Assembly (NCBI GenBank): GCA_964473335.1 | Contig: CAYYOO010000027.1 | Span: 1-19,212 of the forward strand | DNA: 19,212 nt | Reading direction: 5' to 3' | Source of the DNA: CAYZTD01 sp964473335 | GTDB lineage: Archaea; Thermoplasmatota; E2; DHVEG-1 | Shown: in pieces, positions 15,997-19,212 of the stretch | Layout of the letters: each line of letters opens with the position of its first letter | Position numbering within the stretch: position 1 is the stretch's first letter | Notes under the pieces: model-generated | Seen by the model: the letters and a program-made list of their open reading frames with translations, nothing else | Database searches by the model: none | What the model was told of the DNA's origin: nothing | Translations under genes and position numbers: made by a program

Positions 15997-16890
15997 ATGT
16001 ACTTACTAACAAAATGGTTTGGAACTTTTTTACTGGACGAAAGTGAAATTAAAAGAAAAATATTATTCCCAAAAAATTCTAAGGCTATAAATAAAAGGCT
16101 TGATTCTATTGAAAATAACCTTATTTTAAATGAAGAAAAAAAAATAGTTAAAAATTTAGATAAAAAAGATGTGTTAGTGTGTGAAAAAAGGTTGAGTAAA
16201 ATTGGAACTCTTGATAGTAAAAATACTTTTTTTAAAAAAGTTGATATTAACTCTGAAGATTATAACTATCCAAAGGATATATTACAAGAAATTCTGTTAT
16301 CTAAATCCAAAAAAGAAATCAATAATAATCTAGAATCAACTGACTTACAAATTATTCAAATGATAAACACAGTTGATGATTTTATTCACATTCAAAATCT
16401 TTTAAACGAAAGATTCACTACATGGTCTGAAATAAATTCATCTGAGAAAAGGATGAAACCTCTCAAAAAGTCAATTCAGCAAATAAATGAAGATATTAAA
16501 AAACTGGAAAAACAAATTGAAGTTGATATGAAAAATATTGCACCAAATCTATCGTCTATCGTTGGCCCGCTCATTGGTGCACGACTGATTTCTTATTCTG
16601 GAGGACTTAAAAAACTCGCTCTTCTTCCTTCTTCAACAATTCAAGTACTAGGTGCTGAAAAAGCTCTTTTTAGGTTTAAAAAACAAGGTGGAAAACCACC
16701 TAAACATGGGATTATTTTTCAGTTGAGCGATATAAATAAGGCACCTAAATCTAAAAGAGGAAAAATTGCTAGAAATATTGCAGCTAAGTTATCTATTGCT
16801 TCAAGGGCTGATGCTTTTACAAATCGGGATGTATCTAAAGAGTTGAAAAAAGAGATAAATGAAAAAGTTAGTGAAATTAGGAATCATTAA
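15997..16890 (+). CDS. nop5: C/D-box sRNP core protein Nop5
   Basis: Scaffold protein of the archaeal C/D-box RNP, which guides 2'-O-methylation of rRNA and tRNA. It bridges L7Ae on the guide RNA and the methyltransferase fibrillarin. The N-terminal fibrillarin-binding domain starts with the characteristic MYLLTKWFGTFLLDE, then LFPK. A short coiled coil is at about 140-180 (LKKSIQQINEDIKKLEKQIE). The Nop domain, from about 180 to 292, carries APNLSSIVGPLIGARLISYS, GGLKKLALLP, STIQVLGAEKALFRF and PPKHGIIFQ, with a basic C-terminal tail. The 297-aa length is at the small end for Nop5, mostly because the coiled coil is short; both ends are intact. No fibrillarin gene is next to it, unlike the usual archaeal pairing. 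There is no ribosome binding site; an AT-rich element at 15961-15975 suggests a leaderless mRNA. Confidence 0.93.
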   Translation: MYLLTKWFGTFLLDESEIKRKILFPKNSKAINKRLDSIENNLILNEEKKIVKNLDKKDVLVCEKRLSKIGTLDSKNTFFKKVDINSEDYNYPKDILQEILLSKSKKEINNNLESTDLQIIQMINTVDDFIHIQNLLNERFTTWSEINSSEKRMKPLKKSIQQINEDIKKLEKQIEVDMKNIAPNLSSIVGPLIGARLISYSGGLKKLALLPSSTIQVLGAEKALFRFKKQGGKPPKHGIIFQLSDINKAPKSKRGKIARNIAAKLSIASRADAFTNRDVSKELKKEINEKVSEIRNH

Positions 16891-16930
16891 GTACTTGATT
16901 ATTATTTTTTCTATAAAAAATTAGGCGGGT

Positions 16931-16936
16931 AAGGAG
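16931..16936 (+). promoter_or_regulatory. Ribosome binding site of trkH (AAGGAG)
   Basis: AAGGAG eight bases before the ATG at 16945 fixes the trkH start. The AT-rich stretch before it (about 16897-16922) probably contains the promoter, but two TATA-like positions are possible and I cannot choose between them. Confidence 0.7.
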
Positions 16937-16944
16937 AATTTCAT

Positions 16945-18450
16945 ATGAGTGATCTTAGAACTGTACTTAGGGACCTTGGCGGTATATCTATCATAATAGG
17001 ATTTGTATCTCTTATTGCATTAGTTGTACCTATATACTTTGGCGAATATGGATCCCTATCCGAGTTTGATGCTATAGCTCCTTTCCTTGTTACTTCTGCA
17101 GTCTTTTTTTTAGTAGGTTTTCCTTTATATTATCTATTTAAAAAAGCAGATCCCGCTGATTTTAAAAGCGCTATGGTTACTGCAGCGTTAGGTTGGCTTT
17201 TAATTTCAGCTATTAGTAGCATTCCTTTTATTTTGATACCATATAATATAGATTCTCTAAAAACAATGGCTCCTCTTTCAGCATTTTTTGAATCTATGTC
17301 AGGTTGGACTGGTACAGGTCTTACAATGGTCGCAAGAGAAGACTTGCTTCCTTATTCTTTACAGTTTTGGCGTTCATTAATCCAGTGGGTTGGTGGAGTG
17401 GGAGTTATTGTATTGACTCTTAGTATTCTTGCTCGTCCTGGTACTGGTTCATTTGTTTTATATAAAGGTGAAGCCCGTGATCAAAAAACCCATCCTTCGA
17501 TTATTTCTACAGTTAGAACTATTTGGTGGATTTTTTTATTATATTCAGTTATTGGTATTATTTCTTTAATAATAATTGGTGCTATTACGCCTAATGGTAT
17601 GGGTCTTTGGGAATCTCTTAATCATGGTATGACCGGTCTAGCAACCGGTGGTTTTTCAGTTACAGACGATAGTATCTCTAGCTTTGGAACCATTAGTCAG
17701 ATTGCTATTATTGTTCTTATGGTATTTGGTGCTATTGCCTTTGCAGCTCATTATAATCTACTAAAAGGCAGGATAAAGAAATTTTTATCAGATGCTCAGT
17801 TTAAAGCAATGATTTTACTTATCATTTTAGGAGTTATAGGTCTAACCTTTATGAATCTACATCTGTATGACAATTGGCTTGCTTCTTTAAAATATTCAGG
17901 TTTTCAGTTTATATCTGCAATCACTTGTACAGGTTTTGCGTCAGTCCCTGATTTCACTGGTTGGACTGAGCCTGCACTTTTAGTTCTTTCTTTTGCAATG
18001 ATCCTAGGTGGTGCAGCTGGATCTACTGCTGGTGGAATAAAGATATTTCGAGGAATACTTTTGTATAAAGGTGTAGGATGGAGAATAAAAAGAGCAATTT
18101 CTACACCTCGAAGGGTTTTTGTTCATAAACTTGGTGACAAATCCTTATCTAAAGATGATGCAATGGATCTCATTAATGAAGCAGCAATTATTTCTTTTAT
18201 GTGGGTTATACTTCTATCTGCCGGAATTATTATTGTTTCAATGATAGAAAATGGAACTCTTAGTAAGACTATCTTTGAGGTATGTTCTGCTCAAGGTAAT
18301 GTAGGTCTATCTACGGGTGTTACTAAAATTACTATGTCTCCAATTTCCAAAAGTATGCTTATCTTTAATATGTGGATAGGAAGGCTTGAAATTATTCCAA
18401 TAATCGTATTGATAAAATCATTCTTTGGAATAAGAAGAAATTTAATTTAA
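16945..18450 (+). CDS. trkH: Potassium uptake protein, TrkH/KtrB family
   Basis: Membrane subunit of a K+ (or Na+/K+) uptake system, related to K+ channels, with four covalently linked channel-like repeats. At 501 aa and with about ten to twelve hydrophobic helices it matches TrkH. The four selectivity-filter loops are visible: SGWTGTGLT (about 118-126), GLATGGFS (about 230-237), ITCTGFAS (about 325-332) and SAQGNVGLS (about 448-456), each with the conserved Gly. TrkH normally works with a cytoplasmic RCK protein (TrkA), which is not encoded in this window and must be elsewhere. A T8 run at 18472-18479, just after the stop and inside the convergent gene, is a possible terminator. Confidence 0.95.
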   Translation: MSDLRTVLRDLGGISIIIGFVSLIALVVPIYFGEYGSLSEFDAIAPFLVTSAVFFLVGFPLYYLFKKADPADFKSAMVTAALGWLLISAISSIPFILIPYNIDSLKTMAPLSAFFESMSGWTGTGLTMVAREDLLPYSLQFWRSLIQWVGGVGVIVLTLSILARPGTGSFVLYKGEARDQKTHPSIISTVRTIWWIFLLYSVIGIISLIIIGAITPNGMGLWESLNHGMTGLATGGFSVTDDSISSFGTISQIAIIVLMVFGAIAFAAHYNLLKGRIKKFLSDAQFKAMILLIILGVIGLTFMNLHLYDNWLASLKYSGFQFISAITCTGFASVPDFTGWTEPALLVLSFAMILGGAAGSTAGGIKIFRGILLYKGVGWRIKRAISTPRRVFVHKLGDKSLSKDDAMDLINEAAIISFMWVILLSAGIIIVSMIENGTLSKTIFEVCSAQGNVGLSTGVTKITMSPISKSMLIFNMWIGRLEIIPIIVLIKSFFGIRRNLI

Positions 18451-18455
18451 AAAAA
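18449..18455 (-). terminator. T-run after the small helical protein gene
   Basis: Read on the minus strand, seven T follow almost directly after the stop codon at 18458. Together with the T8 run at 18472-18479 on the plus strand it forms a compact two-way terminator between convergent genes. Confidence 0.4.
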
Positions 18456-18457
18456 TT

Positions 18458-18706
18458 TTAATCTTTATGACTTTTTTTTAGTATGGTGAGTTGTTCATCT
18501 TGGTATTTTTTAATGTAATGATCAATCTTTTGGATTGTAGTAAGTAGTCTTATTGCTTCTTCATCTTCAGGCGAAGGGGGTATACTCGATCTAGGGTTAG
18601 CTACCTTTTTTTTATGAAAGTCTGTATTTTCATATTCAGTGTTAAGTATATTTCTAGCACCTTTTAGTGTTTTAATTCTATCGCTGAGTTCTGTAAATTT
18701 TTTCAT
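18458..18706 (-). CDS. Small charged helical protein, function unknown
   Basis: An 82-aa protein that I do not recognise. It appears to be two helices: an N-terminal one (MKKFTELSDRIKTLKGARNIL) and a longer C-terminal one (EDEEAIRLLTTIQKIDHYIKKYQDEQLTILKK) with heptad-like hydrophobic spacing. They are joined by a Pro/Ser-rich linker (NPRSSIPPSPED). There is no signal peptide or membrane segment, so it is probably cytoplasmic and may form a coiled-coil dimer. The chosen ATG at 18706 is preceded by GAGGTT at 18714-18719 with seven bases between. An in-frame ATG at 18721 would add five residues (MRLRD) but has no ribosome binding site. It converges with trkH with only seven bases between the stops. 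Confidence 0.65.
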   Translation of the reverse strand: MKKFTELSDRIKTLKGARNILNTEYENTDFHKKKVANPRSSIPPSPEDEEAIRLLTTIQKIDHYIKKYQDEQLTILKKSHKD

Positions 18707-18767
18707 ATCTCTTAACCTCATTTAGGTTAATTTTATTTTAATGTAATACTCTTTTAATAAAAAACTT

Positions 18768-19190
18768 TTACTGTATACTTAAGGTTTTAAGACCAGTTTT
18801 CTTACTTTTCACTCTTTTAGCTTCAATGTCTGTTTTTAATATTATTATTTCAGCTGTAACACCTATTTTTCCTTTGATGAAATGCCCGCCGATTGCTTTT
18901 TTATTTTCATCACCAAGTATAATATGTAAGTGTAAGATGTGCTCTTTATCATCTCTAACAATATTTCCAGATAGGCTAAGTATCTCTAATGTTTTATTGA
19001 ATTCTTGAGGACTGTAATTTCCTTTTTCTTTAAAATAAGCTAGGGTTACATCTTTTATTTGACCAATACCAGATAAAATTACACCTGTTTTTACGTCATG
19101 CTTGAAACATGCTTTTTTTATCATGTCATTTAAATTTTCGTTCTCGTTTAACTTTATAAATAGTAAATTTTCTTTTTCCTTAGACTGCAT
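18768..19190 (-). CDS. PPC/DUF296-domain protein
   Basis: A single PPC (DUF296) domain protein of 140 aa. In plants this domain is joined to AT-hooks and binds DNA. In prokaryotes it stands alone as a trimeric protein of uncertain role, sometimes thought to bind nucleic acid or metal. The family pattern is clear: GVILSGIGQIKDVTLAYF in the first half, then the strand ILHLHIILG with its His pair, IGGHFIKGKIGVTAEIII with the conserved GGH, and a basic tail (RVKSKKTGLK). I use ATG 19190 as the start; an in-frame TTG at 19199 lies three codons upstream and neither has a ribosome binding site. The gene stops 47 bases before the small helical gene's alternative start and may share a transcript with it. 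Confidence 0.88.
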   Translation of the reverse strand: MQSKEKENLLFIKLNENENLNDMIKKACFKHDVKTGVILSGIGQIKDVTLAYFKEKGNYSPQEFNKTLEILSLSGNIVRDDKEHILHLHIILGDENKKAIGGHFIKGKIGVTAEIIILKTDIEAKRVKSKKTGLKTLSIQ

Positions 19191-19212
19191 TTTTATCAAA
19201 ACTAGAATATTT

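Noticed and set aside
15997..16890. nop5 as a truncated pseudogene because it is shorter than many Nop5 proteins
   Set aside because: The N-terminal MYLLTKWFG motif, the Nop domain and the basic C-terminal tail are all present; only the coiled coil is short, and comparably small archaeal Nop5 proteins exist.
1..19212. tRNA, rRNA, CRISPR arrays, insertion sequences or integrated elements
   Set aside because: All intergenic stretches are shorter than about 130 bases and none shows a cloverleaf, regularly spaced repeats, transposase or integrase motifs; the gene content gives no sign of a mobile island.

Overview
The window looks like a stretch of an AT-rich archaeal genome. The evidence is an archaeal-type (A1Ao) ATP synthase operon, a membrane-anchored LonB protease, an archaeal NadM-type NMN adenylyltransferase, a Nop5 C/D-box RNP protein, TATA-box promoters with short or absent leaders, and GGAGG-type ribosome binding sites before some genes. 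The lineage cannot be fixed from this sequence. A Thermoplasmatota-like sediment archaeon, for example of the Marine Benthic Group D type, would fit the secreted cysteine protease, but that is inference. A run of 100 Ns flanked by an identical 55-bp sequence shows that this is a scaffolded draft assembly.

Layout. Positions 1-4261 (+) hold the 3' end of the ATP synthase operon: atpF (partial), atpA, atpB, atpD and a translationally linked 52-aa single-span membrane protein that is easy to miss. Positions 4286-4720 (-) encode a four-helix membrane protein. It is divergent from lonB (4840-7100, +), which is cut on paper by the assembly gap but is a single intact 701-codon gene once the duplicated contig ends are merged. 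nadM (7158-7658, +) converges with, and slightly overlaps, a 1054-aa secreted and membrane-anchored surface protein (7639-10803, -). Divergent from that is a PKD-domain lipoprotein (10922-11758, +). A nitroreductase (11816-12325, +) converges on a minus-strand block of yjbQ, pyrK and pyrD (12328-14452). Divergent from pyrD is a secreted legumain/caspase-like C13 peptidase with EF-hand-type calcium loops (14583-15929, +), followed by nop5 (15997-16890) and trkH (16945-18450). The right edge has two minus-strand genes: a small helical protein of unknown function and a PPC/DUF296-domain protein.

Function. Two themes are mixed. One is housekeeping: energy conversion, membrane proteostasis, NAD and pyrimidine synthesis, rRNA modification and K+ uptake. 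The other is a set of exported proteins (large surface protein, lipoprotein, calcium-binding protease) that suggests an extracellular, possibly protein-degrading lifestyle. I found no tRNA, rRNA, CRISPR array, insertion sequence, integrase or phage gene. I do not see a clear undescribed multigene defence system. The least explained items are the surface protein/lipoprotein divergent pair, the small protein after atpD, and the four-helix protein opposite lonB.
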